A DNA stretch of 64,000 nt, taken from the NCBI GenBank assembly GCA_036558745.1, contig DATBEZ010000052.1, forward strand, positions 62,001-126,000, given 5' to 3'. Origin of the DNA: JAMXLJ01 sp036558745. GTDB lineage: Bacteria > Actinomycetota > Acidimicrobiia > IMCC26256 > JAMXLJ01. Both the position numbers and the translations under genes were made by a program. Shown piece after piece: positions 13,741-21,827 of the stretch (positions are counted from its first letter, which is position 1; every line of letters begins with the position of its first letter). The notes beneath the pieces were generated by a model. The model saw nothing but the letters and a program-made list of their open reading frames with translations. It was not told the origin of the DNA and searched no databases.

Positions 13741-13746
13741 CGTGGC

Positions 13747-14673
13747 GTGCCCGAGGGCGACACGATCCACCGCATCGCGCGCAGCCTGCACGCCGCGCTG
13801 GCCGGCACGCGCGTCCGTCGCCTCGAGCTGCGGGGACGCAGCGGGCCGCGCGCCGAGCGTCCACGTTCCGGCGCGACCGTCACCGGCGTCGAGGCACGCG
13901 GCAAGCACCTGCTGATCACGTTCGACGACGGCGTCGTGCTCCACACCCACCTCGGTATGCACGGCTCGTGGCACCTCTACCGGCGCGCCGACCGGTGGAA
14001 GCGGCCGGGAACCCAGGCGCGCGTGATCCTGGAGGTCGACGGCGGCACCACGGCCGTGTGCTTCGCGCCGTCACTCGTCGAGACGACGCGTGGCGCGCAG
14101 CGACCCCGCCTGGTGGACGACCTCGGGCCCGACCTGTGCCGCGACGACCCCGACCTCGACGACGCCCTCGCACGGCTGGCACGCCTCGATCCCGCGACCG
14201 AGCTCGGCGTCGCGTTGCTCGACCAGCGCGTCGCGGCCGGCATCGGGAACGTCTACAAGAGCGAGGTCTGCTTCGCGTGCCGGGTCGACCCGTTCACGCC
14301 CGTCGGCGCGCTCGACGTGCAGCTCCGGCGCGCGCTGCTCGAGACCGCGTCGCGTCTGCTGCGCGCGAACCTCACGACGGCACGACGGCGCACCGTGGAC
14401 GGCGGGCTCGCGGTCTACGGGCGCGCACGGCGGCCGTGCCGGCGGTGCGGCACGCCGATCCGCACGCGCCGCCAGGGCGAGGGCGCGCGCAGCACGTACT
14501 GGTGCCCGTCGTGTCAGCCCGCGCCACGCGTCGCGACGTCGTGTCGCAGCGAGAGCACGCCGACCACGGCCAACGCGACGACGGTCCAGAGGGACCCCAC
14601 GTCACCGGCGGCGAGGACGACGACCGACGCGACGAGCGCGGGCACACCGACGCGCACGCCGAGACGGAAGTAG
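13747..14673 (+). CDS. Nei/Fpg-family DNA glycosylase (endonuclease VIII-like)
   Basis: The 308-residue product begins (M)PEGDTIHRIAR, giving catalytic Pro2 and Glu3, with the mycobacterial Nei-type PEGD. LGMHGSWHL, the helix-two-turn-helix region AGIGNVYKSEVCF and a C-terminal C-x2-C...C-x2-C zinc finger (CRRC, CPSC) complete the family pattern. It removes oxidised bases and nicks the abasic strand in base excision repair. Oddity: after the zinc finger the frame continues about 55 residues with Thr/Arg/Ala-rich non-conserved sequence and overlaps the convergent permease gene by 160 bp. The functional protein probably ends near residue 258; the tail may be simple read-on, or a base error near 14520 may hide the true stop. 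Confidence 0.88.
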   Translation: MPEGDTIHRIARSLHAALAGTRVRRLELRGRSGPRAERPRSGATVTGVEARGKHLLITFDDGVVLHTHLGMHGSWHLYRRADRWKRPGTQARVILEVDGGTTAVCFAPSLVETTRGAQRPRLVDDLGPDLCRDDPDLDDALARLARLDPATELGVALLDQRVAAGIGNVYKSEVCFACRVDPFTPVGALDVQLRRALLETASRLLRANLTTARRRTVDGGLAVYGRARRPCRRCGTPIRTRRQGEGARSTYWCPSCQPAPRVATSCRSESTPTTANATTVQRDPTSPAARTTTDATSAGTPTRTPRRK

Positions 14674-15776
14674 TCGGGCGCGCCGAGCGACAGCCCCGAG
14701 CGGCGCACCACGTCGAGCCAGAGCAGGCTCGCGAGCGATCCGGTCACGAGCAGGGTCGGTCCCGCGTTCACACCGAGCAGGAGCGGCCACACCAGTGGGC
14801 TGCCGTGCGGCAGGCGGGCCACGCCGACGAGGAACGCGGGCAGGTTGTTGAACGCGTTCGCGCCCAGGGCACCGAGGCCGGCGACCCGCACGGTCGCTCC
14901 GGGACCGGAGCCGTGCAGCAGGTCGCCCACGGGGACGTTCGCGACGGCGGCACCTGCGAGGACCGCCAGCCCGGCGGCCACGAGCGCGGTCCCCCACGGC
15001 ACCGCGCCCACCGGAACGTGACGCAGCCGCGCGATCAGCGCGAGGTCCACGACCGCGACGACGGCCCACGGTGGGACGCCCAACGCCGGGCCGGCGAGGA
15101 AGCCGACGAGCAGCACGGCGACGACGACCGCGCCGAGGCGCAGCGCGGGCCGGTCGACGGGCACGCGCGCGACCGCGGCGGAAGGCGTCGGCTCGGGAAT
15201 CGGGTACGCGCGGCGGTAGCAGCGCCAACCCACGGCGAGGCCGGCCAACGTGGCCGGCCCGAGATGGACGAGGAAGTCGAGGGGGTGCAACCCGAGGCGG
15301 TCGGACGCGATGAGGTTAGTGAGGTTCGAGACCGGCAGGAACGACGACGCGAGACAGGCGAGCAGGACCGGTTGCACCGCGAGCGCGACCGGTGACATTC
15401 CCATCCGACGGGCGGTGCGGATCGCGAGCGGCGTGAGCAACACGACGGCGGCGTCGAGGTTCAACACCGCGGTCGTCACGATGCAGAGCAGCCACAGCCC
15501 TCCGACGACGTGACTGCGTCGCGAGGCCACCGCGGCGAGGGCGTCGAAGACGCCGGCCCGGTCGAGCAACGCCGCGAGCGGCACCGCGAGGAGCAGGAAC
15601 GCCAGCGGCGCGACGAGCGGATCGAGCGAGCTGCGCAGCAGCGGGGCATCGACGAGCCCGACGCACGCGGCGACGGCGACGGCGACGACCGGCGCGACCC
15701 ATGCCGGGACGCGCCACGGGCGCGTGACGGCACCCGCGACGCCGGCACCGAGGAGCACGAACCCGCCGACGGCCAC
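14514..15776 (-). CDS. ArsB/NhaD-like (ion transporter superfamily) permease
   Basis: A very hydrophobic 420-residue protein with about 11-12 membrane helices. Signatures of the arsenite/citrate/NhaD-type permeases are visible: TTAVLNLDAAVVLLTPLAI, SNLTNLIASD in the first half and LGANAFNNLPAFLVG with LLLGVNAGPTLLVTGSLA in the second (two inverted halves each with an N-P/N-N loop). The GTG at 15776 was chosen because GGGGAAG lies about 9 nt upstream and longer starts run into the neighbouring gene. The transported ion is unknown; no arsR or arsC is nearby. The 3' end overlaps the nei-like gene on the other strand. It follows the sigma/anti-sigma pair on the same strand with a 71-nt gap, so it could belong to that operon. 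Confidence 0.8.
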   Translation of the reverse strand: MAVGGFVLLGAGVAGAVTRPWRVPAWVAPVVAVAVAACVGLVDAPLLRSSLDPLVAPLAFLLLAVPLAALLDRAGVFDALAAVASRRSHVVGGLWLLCIVTTAVLNLDAAVVLLTPLAIRTARRMGMSPVALAVQPVLLACLASSFLPVSNLTNLIASDRLGLHPLDFLVHLGPATLAGLAVGWRCYRRAYPIPEPTPSAAVARVPVDRPALRLGAVVVAVLLVGFLAGPALGVPPWAVVAVVDLALIARLRHVPVGAVPWGTALVAAGLAVLAGAAVANVPVGDLLHGSGPGATVRVAGLGALGANAFNNLPAFLVGVARLPHGSPLVWPLLLGVNAGPTLLVTGSLASLLWLDVVRRSGLSLGAPDYFRLGVRVGVPALVASVVVLAAGDVGSLWTVVALAVVGVLSLRHDVATRGAG

Positions 15777-15847
15777 GACCTCAGTCTTCCCCGGGCCGGC
15801 ACCGCCGATCCGCTCGGCTGTCGGTTCCGGTGTCGGTTCCGGCGTCG

Positions 15848-16876
15848 CTACAGCGTCGCGAACGCAGGCGCAGCGGCGAAGAGGTCGTCGGCCAGCTCCG
15901 CCGCGCCCTCGGTGGTGAACGCCATGGCGGCGGGCGCGAGACGCTGGCTGGCCATGCGGCACCAGTCGACGACGTCGACGGTCAGGACGAGGTCGGCGTC
16001 GGCTTCGGCGCCCTCGACCACCCGGTTCGCACCCATCTCGAAGGGCACGGTCCAGACGCCGCCACCCTCGCCGGTGAGCCGCACGATCGCGCGTCGCCCC
16101 TCGCGGACGCGATCCAGCGCGAGCAACCCGAGCGGCAGACCGCGGGTCGACACGTCGGCCATGAGCCGGAGATGCTCGGGCGGTGGGACCACGAGCGGCC
16201 GGCCGAGCGCGCGACGCACGTCGTCGTCGTGGGTCCAGGTCTCGAACGCGCGCGTGACGAGCATGGAATGACGCGACAGGTCCAGCCCCGGCACGCCCGG
16301 CACCGCCACCCGCCCGTGGCCGTGCTCGGCCCACGCCGCGAGCGCGTCGACCGAACGGCGCCACAGCTCGCGCGCGTCGGCGACGGGCCGGTCGCGGAAG
16401 CGGTCGATCATCTCGTACGTGCGGGGCTCGATCGCCACGGCGTCGACATCGTCGACCGTGGGCGATCCGACCGAAGCCGCGAACGCGCTCTCCATCGCGG
16501 CCATGTGGATCACGAGCTCGCGCACCGTGAGCCCGTTGAAGGTCACGACGTCGAGCTGGTCGGGTGTGAGCTCGTCGAGGAGGGCCTCGAAGCGGTCGGT
16601 CTGGGCCCGGAACAGGCGCAGCGCGGGATCGTCGCCGCCTTCGGCCGGGCTCGGACGCATCCGGCGCGCGCGCCCCAGCAGGGTCTCGCGGAGACCGGGC
16701 GCGGGGGCCAGTGCCGCGGTCGCGCCGAGCCACGCCGCGGTCTCGCGGAGCCGCAGGGCCTCACCGGCCGCCTCGCCGTCGCGCTCGAGGAACGCCTCGA
16801 CCGCGGCGGCCTCGCCGTCGTCGCAGGCATCGAGGGCGTAGGCCCCGAGCAGCTCGCGTGCCGTCGCGTCGTCCAT
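15848..16876 (-). CDS. anti-sigma-like domain fused to a mycothiol-dependent maleylpyruvate isomerase (MDMPI) fold
   Basis: This 342-residue protein starts 4 nt after the ECF sigma stop. Residues 1-75 (ELLGAYALDACDDGEAAAVE...) resemble the anti-sigma domain of RskA/ZAS proteins, but the H-x3-C-x2-C zinc motif is absent (FLERDGEAAGEA). Residues about 85-220 form the DinB-like MDMPI N-domain with candidate metal ligands His124 (ELVIHM), Glu212 and His216 (ETWTH), and 225-342 the MDMPI C-domain. The first part should bind the sigma factor; the second retains an enzyme-like metal triad and could sense or bind mycothiol or a similar ligand. Cytosolic: no membrane helix. Control of sigma by this fusion is inferred from operon structure. 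Confidence 0.8.
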   Translation of the reverse strand: MDDATARELLGAYALDACDDGEAAAVEAFLERDGEAAGEALRLRETAAWLGATAALAPAPGLRETLLGRARRMRPSPAEGGDDPALRLFRAQTDRFEALLDELTPDQLDVVTFNGLTVRELVIHMAAMESAFAASVGSPTVDDVDAVAIEPRTYEMIDRFRDRPVADARELWRRSVDALAAWAEHGHGRVAVPGVPGLDLSRHSMLVTRAFETWTHDDDVRRALGRPLVVPPPEHLRLMADVSTRGLPLGLLALDRVREGRRAIVRLTGEGGGVWTVPFEMGANRVVEGAEADADLVLTVDVVDWCRMASQRLAPAAMAFTTEGAAELADDLFAAAPAFATL

Positions 16877-16880
16877 CAGC

Positions 16881-17465
16881 TCAACCTTCGGCCCCGGTGC
16901 CGGGCTCGAGCGCGTCCGCGATGCGACGCAGGCCCAGGCGCAACCTCGATTTTGCCGTGCCCTCGGGAATCCCGAGCACCACGGCGACCTCCCGATAGGT
17001 CTTGCCCCCGAAGTACGCGAGCTCGATCGCTTCGCGCTGCTCGTCCGGGAGGGTGACGAGCGCGGCGCGCACCCGCTCGGCGGCGAGCAGTGCGAACGCC
17101 ATCTCCTCGACGTCGGGTGTCACCGACGCCTGCGCAGCGTCGCGCAGCGCGCGTCGCCGGCGGGCTTCCTCGCGGCGTACGTGGTCGACCGCCCGCCGGT
17201 GGGCGAGGGTCCCCAGCCACGTCCGCAGGGCACCCCGATCGGGATCGAAGGCCTCTGGGCGCTCCCACAGGCAGAGGAAGACGTCCTGGGTGACGTCCTC
17301 CGCGGCCCGCACGTCGCCGATCACCCGCAGCGCGAGCCCGTACACGAAGGAGGAGTACTGGTCGTAGCACTCCCCCAGGGCCGCGTCCTCGCCCGCGACG
17401 AGGCGCTCGCGCACGGCTCGTTCCCACTCCGTCGTCCGCGTGACCCGCAGAGCAGGGTCGCTCAT
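16881..17465 (-). CDS. ECF-type RNA polymerase sigma factor
   Basis: A 194-residue sigma factor with region 2 (GECYDQYSSFVYGLALRVIG, AEDVTQDVFLCLWERP, GTLAHRRAVDHVRRE) and region 4 (LPDEQREAIELAYFGGKTY, VLGIPEGTAKSRLRLGLRR). The short linker and lack of region 3 make it extracytoplasmic-function type, close to the SigK/SigL-like group whose anti-sigma is encoded immediately downstream. The ATG at 17465 has GTGGGAGCG upstream; an in-frame ATG at 17588 would add 41 Pro/Gly-rich residues without family match. Auto-regulation is usual for such pairs but no promoter motif is obvious in the 134-nt gap upstream. Confidence 0.93.
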   Translation of the reverse strand: MSDPALRVTRTTEWERAVRERLVAGEDAALGECYDQYSSFVYGLALRVIGDVRAAEDVTQDVFLCLWERPEAFDPDRGALRTWLGTLAHRRAVDHVRREEARRRRALRDAAQASVTPDVEEMAFALLAAERVRAALVTLPDEQREAIELAYFGGKTYREVAVVLGIPEGTAKSRLRLGLRRIADALEPGTGAEG

Positions 17466-17556
17466 CGCTCCCACCCTCACGGAGCCTGTTCGCACCGACC
17501 CGGATTCCGGATCACCCGGATCACGGAAAAAACTCACGGGTCGCCCCGGTCCAGCC

Positions 17557-17580
17557 CCGGGGGGACTGTACGCCCCCCGG
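17557..17580 (-). terminator. hairpin downstream of the glycosidase gene
   Basis: CCGGGGGG (17557-17564) pairs with CCCCCCGG (17573-17580) around an 8-nt loop, 20 nt after the stop of the glycosidase on its own strand. A T6 run occurs only about 25 nt later (17527-17532), so it is not a classical intrinsic terminator. It could end the glycosidase mRNA or shield the sigma operon from read-through. Confidence 0.4.
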
Positions 17581-17599
17581 AGCTGCACGCGGGATGCGA

Positions 17600-19528
17600 T
17601 CAGTCGTCGTTGGTGATGGTGCCGGTGCCGCTCGAGAGGTTCGTCGTCGAACCGACGTTGCGGACCCGCAACGTCAACGTCTCGTTGCCCTCGACGGTCG
17701 TGTCACCGTTCACCGGCACGCTGACCGTCTTGATCACGTCGCCGGGGTTGAACGTCACCGTGGTGTCCACCGCGGTGTAGTCGCTCCCCGCCGTCGCGGT
17801 CCCGTCCTGGGTCAGCACGTGGTACGTGACCGCCGCGCACGTCGAGCACACCGGTGCCGGCAGGTTGACGTTGAACACGAGATCGCGACTTCCGCTGTTG
17901 CCCTCGAAGTCGTTCGCGTTGCCGGCCTTCACCGCGGGTGCCGTCGGGTCGTCGTCGACGATGGTCGCGGTCGAGGTGTCACCTGCGGCCGACACCTGCA
18001 CCGCGGCGTTGTTCCAGCCGAGGTTCACGTGGAACGTCTCGTTCGCCTCGTCGACCGTGTCGGACAGGATCGTGACGTGTCCGGTCGCGGTCGTCTGGCC
18101 CGGTCCGAAGACAAGGAACGCGCCGAGTCCCGACGGCGGTGTGTAGTCCGATCCGGCAGTCGCGCTGCCGTCCGACGTGCTGAAGATGACGTAGGCGGTC
18201 GTGCCCGTCGTCATCGGGCTCGACAGCACCGCGCTGAAGGACGCGACGGGGTTGCCGCTGTTGCTCTCGCCGACCGTGAAGTTGTGGATGCTCACCGTCG
18301 GAAGCCCGAACGCGTTCACCAGCACGTACACGTTGCCGAGTTGCACACCGCCGGACCCGACCTTCGGTGACCCGTCCGAGTGGAACAGACCGAAGGAGTC
18401 CTCGTCCGGGTTCCCGGTGCTCGAGTCCTCGTACTGATAGAGGAACGCGGGACCGCTGTAGAACTTGCTCATCCAGGCTTCCATGTAGCCGGGCAGTTGG
18501 TTGATGGCCGTGTCGACCGTGTCGCAACCGTCCATGCCGGAGGTGCACAAGCCGAACTCGGTCGCCCACAACTTCTTCGGATGACCGTTGTTGTTGGCGT
18601 CGTTGAAGATCGTGTCGGCGTACTGCATGCCCTGACCCTGGTTGGGATCAGTGGCTCCGTAGATGTACGGGTGCACGCCGATGACGTCGAAGGTCGTACC
18701 GTTCGGATCCACGAACCACAACTGGGCCATGAAGTAGGGCGGCGTCTCGTACGTCGAGCTGTTGGCACTCAGGTGCGAGTCGAGGCCCGCGCTCACGATC
18801 GTCCAGCTCGAACCGCTGGGCGGTGTGACCGAGCGAACGGCGGTGGAGGCCGCCGCCAGCACCTGCTGGCCGTAGATCGCGCCGTTGAGGCCGGCGCCCA
18901 CGCCGCCACCGGTCGTCGGCCGCCACGGGACGTTGTTCGGCTCGTTCAGGAACTCGAACGCGGTGACATGGCCGGTGCTGCCGTTGGTGAGCGTCACGTT
19001 CTTGTACCGCTTCACCGCGGTGTTCACGAACGCCGACCAGTTCGCCTGCGTCGTCGCGTCCGAGGCCGGCGGGCATCGCGTCGGGTCGGTGCCGGCCGCG
19101 GTGCACTGCGAGTCGGCGGCCCACGCCGCGGTGAAGTTGAACGTGAGGAGCACCTTCATCCCGCGGTCGAGCGCGCCCTGGATCGAACGGTCGAACCACT
19201 CGCGATCCGGCTCCCCCGGCGCTGCCGCGAAGTTGTACGTGTGCACGCCGCCGACCGGCGCGTTGGGCTCGACGCTGTTCCACGCCAGACCGAGGCGGAT
19301 CCACTTCGCGCCGGTGGCGGCCATCCCGTCGAGCTCGGCGTTCGCATCGGCGGTGCCGTGGCTCCAGATCTCGCCGTTCTGGATCCCGAAGTTGTCGCCG
19401 ATGTGGAACGTCGGCTCGGTCGCCGCGGCCGCCGGTCTCGCGAGCGGGGCCACCAACCCCGCGGTCGCAGCGGCCACGGTGATGATCGAGACGAACAACT
19501 GACGGACGCGCGTACGCAGTAGTCGCAC
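17600..19528 (-). CDS. secreted clan-A (GH5/GH39-like) glycoside hydrolase with two Calx-beta domains
   Basis: A 642-residue protein with an N-terminal signal peptide (Arg-rich start, hydrophobic core about 10-30, cleavage near AAAA at 33-36). The next 370 residues form a TIM-barrel glycosidase: FEFLNEPNN provides the acid/base Glu196 and KLWATEFG the nucleophile Glu324, the two positions diagnostic for clan A. Six cysteines suggest disulfides. Residues about 410-530 and 533-642 are two Calx-beta repeats (GTAYVIFSTSDGSATAGSDY-like and DGTATAGSDYTAV, each ending in TxTIxxDD), calcium-binding beta sandwiches common in adhesins. The GTG start follows CGGGGGAA. Substrate unknown. The composition is visibly less GC-rich than its neighbours, which may mean acquisition by transfer. 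Confidence 0.8.
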   Translation of the reverse strand: MRLLRTRVRQLFVSIITVAAATAGLVAPLARPAAAATEPTFHIGDNFGIQNGEIWSHGTADANAELDGMAATGAKWIRLGLAWNSVEPNAPVGGVHTYNFAAAPGEPDREWFDRSIQGALDRGMKVLLTFNFTAAWAADSQCTAAGTDPTRCPPASDATTQANWSAFVNTAVKRYKNVTLTNGSTGHVTAFEFLNEPNNVPWRPTTGGGVGAGLNGAIYGQQVLAAASTAVRSVTPPSGSSWTIVSAGLDSHLSANSSTYETPPYFMAQLWFVDPNGTTFDVIGVHPYIYGATDPNQGQGMQYADTIFNDANNNGHPKKLWATEFGLCTSGMDGCDTVDTAINQLPGYMEAWMSKFYSGPAFLYQYEDSSTGNPDEDSFGLFHSDGSPKVGSGGVQLGNVYVLVNAFGLPTVSIHNFTVGESNSGNPVASFSAVLSSPMTTGTTAYVIFSTSDGSATAGSDYTPPSGLGAFLVFGPGQTTATGHVTILSDTVDEANETFHVNLGWNNAAVQVSAAGDTSTATIVDDDPTAPAVKAGNANDFEGNSGSRDLVFNVNLPAPVCSTCAAVTYHVLTQDGTATAGSDYTAVDTTVTFNPGDVIKTVSVPVNGDTTVEGNETLTLRVRNVGSTTNLSSGTGTITNDD

Positions 19529-19661
19529 ACTTCCCCCGTTCGTCGCGCGGCCCGGCCGTCCGGGCCGTACCGGGGCGGAAGCTAACCCCGTGACATTTCG
19601 CGCGCCACGGCCTTCACGACTCGTTCAACCGCGCGTCGAACGATCGTGCCGCGAGATACAC

Positions 19662-19679
19662 GACACTGACGTCAGTGTC
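19662..19679. promoter_or_regulatory. perfect 18-bp palindrome (candidate TetR-type operator) at the end of ilvC
   Basis: GACACTGAC and its exact reverse complement GTCAGTGTC meet at 19670/19671. The element covers the ilvC stop codon and lies about 134 nt upstream of the glycosidase start, the only gene it could regulate downstream. Size and symmetry are those of TetR-family operators. It lacks a T-run on either strand, so an intrinsic terminator is less likely. No TetR gene is present in the window. Confidence 0.45.
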
Positions 19680-20706
19680 AGCCGCCGGAGACGTCCTGCG
19701 GGCGCGCGCGGCCGGCACCGATCCACGGCATCATCGAGCGCAGACGCTCCCCGACCTCCTCGATCGGGTGCTCCGCGGCCTGACGGCGCAACGCGTTGAA
19801 CACGGGTCGACCGGCCTGGTTCTCGAGGATCCACTCCTTGGCGAAGCGGCCGGTCTGGATCTCGGAGAGGATCTGGCGCATCTCGGCGCGGGTCTCGTCG
19901 GTGACGATGCGCGGACCCCGGGTCATGTCGCCGTACTCCGCGGTGTCGGAGATCGAGTACCGCATGTTGGCGATGCCGCCCTCGTAGATCAGGTCGACGA
20001 TGAGCTTCACCTCGTGGAGCGTCTCGAAGTACGCCGACTCGGGCTGGTAGCCCGCGTTCACCAGGGTCTCGAAGCTCGACGTGATGAGCTCCACGAGACC
20101 ACCGCACAGCACCACCTGCTCACCGAAGAGATCGGTCTCGGTCTCCTCCTCGAAGGTGGTGTCGAGCACGCCGGCACGCGTCGCGCCGATCCCGCGCGCG
20201 TACGCGAGCGCGGTCTGCTTCGCCTTGCCGGTCTCGTCCGCGTGCACGGCGACCAGCGCGGGCACGCCGCCGCCCTCCTCGAACGTGCGGCGCACGAGGT
20301 GACCGGGGCCCTTCGGCGCGATCATCCAGACGTCGACGCCCTTCGGAGGCTTGACCTGACCGAAGTGGATGTTGAAGCCGTGCGCGAACGCGAGCGAGTC
20401 ACGCTCGTTCAGGTTCGGCTCGATGTCGCGCTCGTACACCGACGCCTGCTCCGTATCGGGAAGCAGGACCATGATGACGTCGGCTTCCTTCACGGCTTCG
20501 CCGATCGGCAGGACGCGCAGCCCGGCCGCCTCGGCCTTGGCCCACGACGACGAGCCGTCGCGCAGCCCGACCCGCACGTCCACGCCCGAATCCTTCAGGT
20601 TGAGCGCGTGCGCGTGTCCTTGCGACCCGTAGCCGAGGACCGCGACCTTGCGTCCGCCGATGAGCGAGGAGTCGGCGTCGTCGTCGTAGTAGATCGTGGC
20701 GGGCAT
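19678..20706 (-). CDS. ilvC: ketol-acid reductoisomerase (class I)
   Basis: A 342-residue enzyme converting acetolactate or acetohydroxybutyrate to the dihydroxy acids of valine/isoleucine synthesis with NADPH and Mg2+. The Rossmann loop GYGSQGHAHALN starts near residue 25; PKGPGHLVRRTFEEG, TTFEEETETDLFGEQ and ETLHEVKLIVDLIYEGG carry the metal ligands and are all intact; the length is that of class I enzymes. AGAGAGGAAC precedes the ATG at 20706. It is the last gene of the ilvB-ilvN-PH-ilvC run, 37 nt after the PH-like gene, so it should share the attenuated ilvB promoter. Confidence 0.98.
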   Translation of the reverse strand: MPATIYYDDDADSSLIGGRKVAVLGYGSQGHAHALNLKDSGVDVRVGLRDGSSSWAKAEAAGLRVLPIGEAVKEADVIMVLLPDTEQASVYERDIEPNLNERDSLAFAHGFNIHFGQVKPPKGVDVWMIAPKGPGHLVRRTFEEGGGVPALVAVHADETGKAKQTALAYARGIGATRAGVLDTTFEEETETDLFGEQVVLCGGLVELITSSFETLVNAGYQPESAYFETLHEVKLIVDLIYEGGIANMRYSISDTAEYGDMTRGPRIVTDETRAEMRQILSEIQTGRFAKEWILENQAGRPVFNALRRQAAEHPIEEVGERLRSMMPWIGAGRARPQDVSGG

Positions 20707-20743
20707 CGCAGGTTCCTCTCTCGGATGGGCGGTGCGGGCAACG

Positions 20744-21220
20744 CTAGAGGCGGGATCCACGCAGCGCGGAACCGTTGCGCGGCCGGGACCGGACCGCTCG
20801 CAGCGGTGTCGGCGCGGTCGTGCTCCTCCCGTCCCACGTGTCGTGGAGCGCGCGTACGAACAAATCGGTGTCGGCGCGGGCGACGCGGTGGACGTTGAGC
20901 TCGACGACGGTGTCGTCGAGGCGCAACGTGAGCTTGCCCCAGACCTGACCCGGCTCGTAACGCTCCACCCCGGCCCGCGCGCGCGGCACGGCCACGGCGA
21001 CTGCACGCGGCGTGCTCCACGGGTTGCACCGGACGAGCACGACTCTCCGATCGGTCAGGACGAGGCCGTAGTACGCGGCCAGCGGCCAGGTGAGGAAGTG
21101 GAGCCCGGGCGCCCGGCGGGTCTGGCTCGTCGGGACGACGACCCGGATCTCCTCGCCGGGCTCGAGGTCGGCCAGCACGAAGCCGGCGACCCGCTCCCGT
21201 CGCTTGTCCCAATACGCCAT
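20744..21220 (-). CDS. PH-like domain protein inserted between ilvN and ilvC
   Basis: A 158-residue protein I cannot assign to a pathway. The segment AAYYGLVLTDRRVVLVRCNP followed by GQVWGKLTLRLDDTVVELNV is characteristic of bacterial PH-like (bPH) folds, in which the variable strand pattern TDRRV is common; the C-terminus is Arg/Ser-rich and probably disordered. The ATG at 21220 has GGGGAGACC upstream, whereas the longer frame would overlap the gap to ilvN. Spacings of 41 and 37 nt to ilvN and ilvC suggest co-transcription. Nothing links it to amino-acid synthesis except position. Confidence 0.6.
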   Translation of the reverse strand: MAYWDKRRERVAGFVLADLEPGEEIRVVVPTSQTRRAPGLHFLTWPLAAYYGLVLTDRRVVLVRCNPWSTPRAVAVAVPRARAGVERYEPGQVWGKLTLRLDDTVVELNVHRVARADTDLFVRALHDTWDGRSTTAPTPLRAVRSRPRNGSALRGSRL

Positions 21221-21261
21221 TGAACGGTCTCCCCGAGTCCCACCCCGCCCGGTGGCCAACG

Positions 21262-21801
21262 CTACGCGGTCCGGGCCCTCACCGTCCTCAGGCGGTTCGG
21301 CTGGCGGCTCAGCCGGGGCAGTGCGATGCGGCCCGTGCGTTGCAGCTCCACGATCCCGAACGGGGCGAGGAGGTCCGACATCGCCTCCAGCCGGCTCGGC
21401 GACCCGGCGACCATGAGGGTCATGGCGTCGAAGCCGACGTCGACGATGCGGGCCTCGAAGATCGAGGCGAGCTCGGTCACCTGCGAGCGGGTCTCGGGGC
21501 CGGCCTTGACGGTCGCGAGCATCAGCTCCCGCTCGACCCCCTCGTCGGGCCCGAGCTCCACGATCTTGATCACGGGGATGAGCTTGTTGAGCTGCTTCGT
21601 GATCTGCTCGATCGGCGAGGACTCCGCGTCGACGACGACGGTCATGCGACTGAAGCGCTCGTCCTCGGTCGGGCTGACCGCGAGCGAGTAGATGTTGTAG
21701 CCGCGACGCGAGAACAGTCCCGCGACGCGCGAGAGCACGCCGAACTTGTTCTCGACGAGCACGGTCAGGATGTGGTGTCGCGTCTCCTCACGCACGCTCA
21801 T
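21262..21801 (-). CDS. ilvN: acetolactate synthase small (regulatory) subunit
   Basis: A 179-residue subunit with an N-terminal ACT domain (HHILTVLVENKFGVLSRVAGLFSRRGYNI, residues about 8-38) and a second ACT-like half (ELMLATVKAG, RIVDVGFDAMTLMVAG). It binds valine for feedback inhibition and activates IlvB. The start is ATG 21801 with GAAGGAGCC upstream; a GTG one codon earlier is possible. Unlike in many genomes, ilvB and ilvN do not overlap but are separated by 91 nt that hold a 48-bp hairpin. Confidence 0.96.
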   Translation of the reverse strand: MSVREETRHHILTVLVENKFGVLSRVAGLFSRRGYNIYSLAVSPTEDERFSRMTVVVDAESSPIEQITKQLNKLIPVIKIVELGPDEGVERELMLATVKAGPETRSQVTELASIFEARIVDVGFDAMTLMVAGSPSRLEAMSDLLAPFGIVELQRTGRIALPRLSRQPNRLRTVRARTA

Positions 21802-21827
21802 CACAAGGCTCCTTCGCTGGCATCGCT

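Noticed and set aside
14514..14673. Toxin-antitoxin or antisense pair at the nei/permease overlap
   Set aside because: Both frames are ends of large recognisable proteins; tail-to-tail overlap is the simpler explanation.
17557..17580. Classical Rho-independent terminator for the glycosidase
   Set aside because: Stem is perfect but the T6 run is about 25 nt away; kept only as a weak hairpin.
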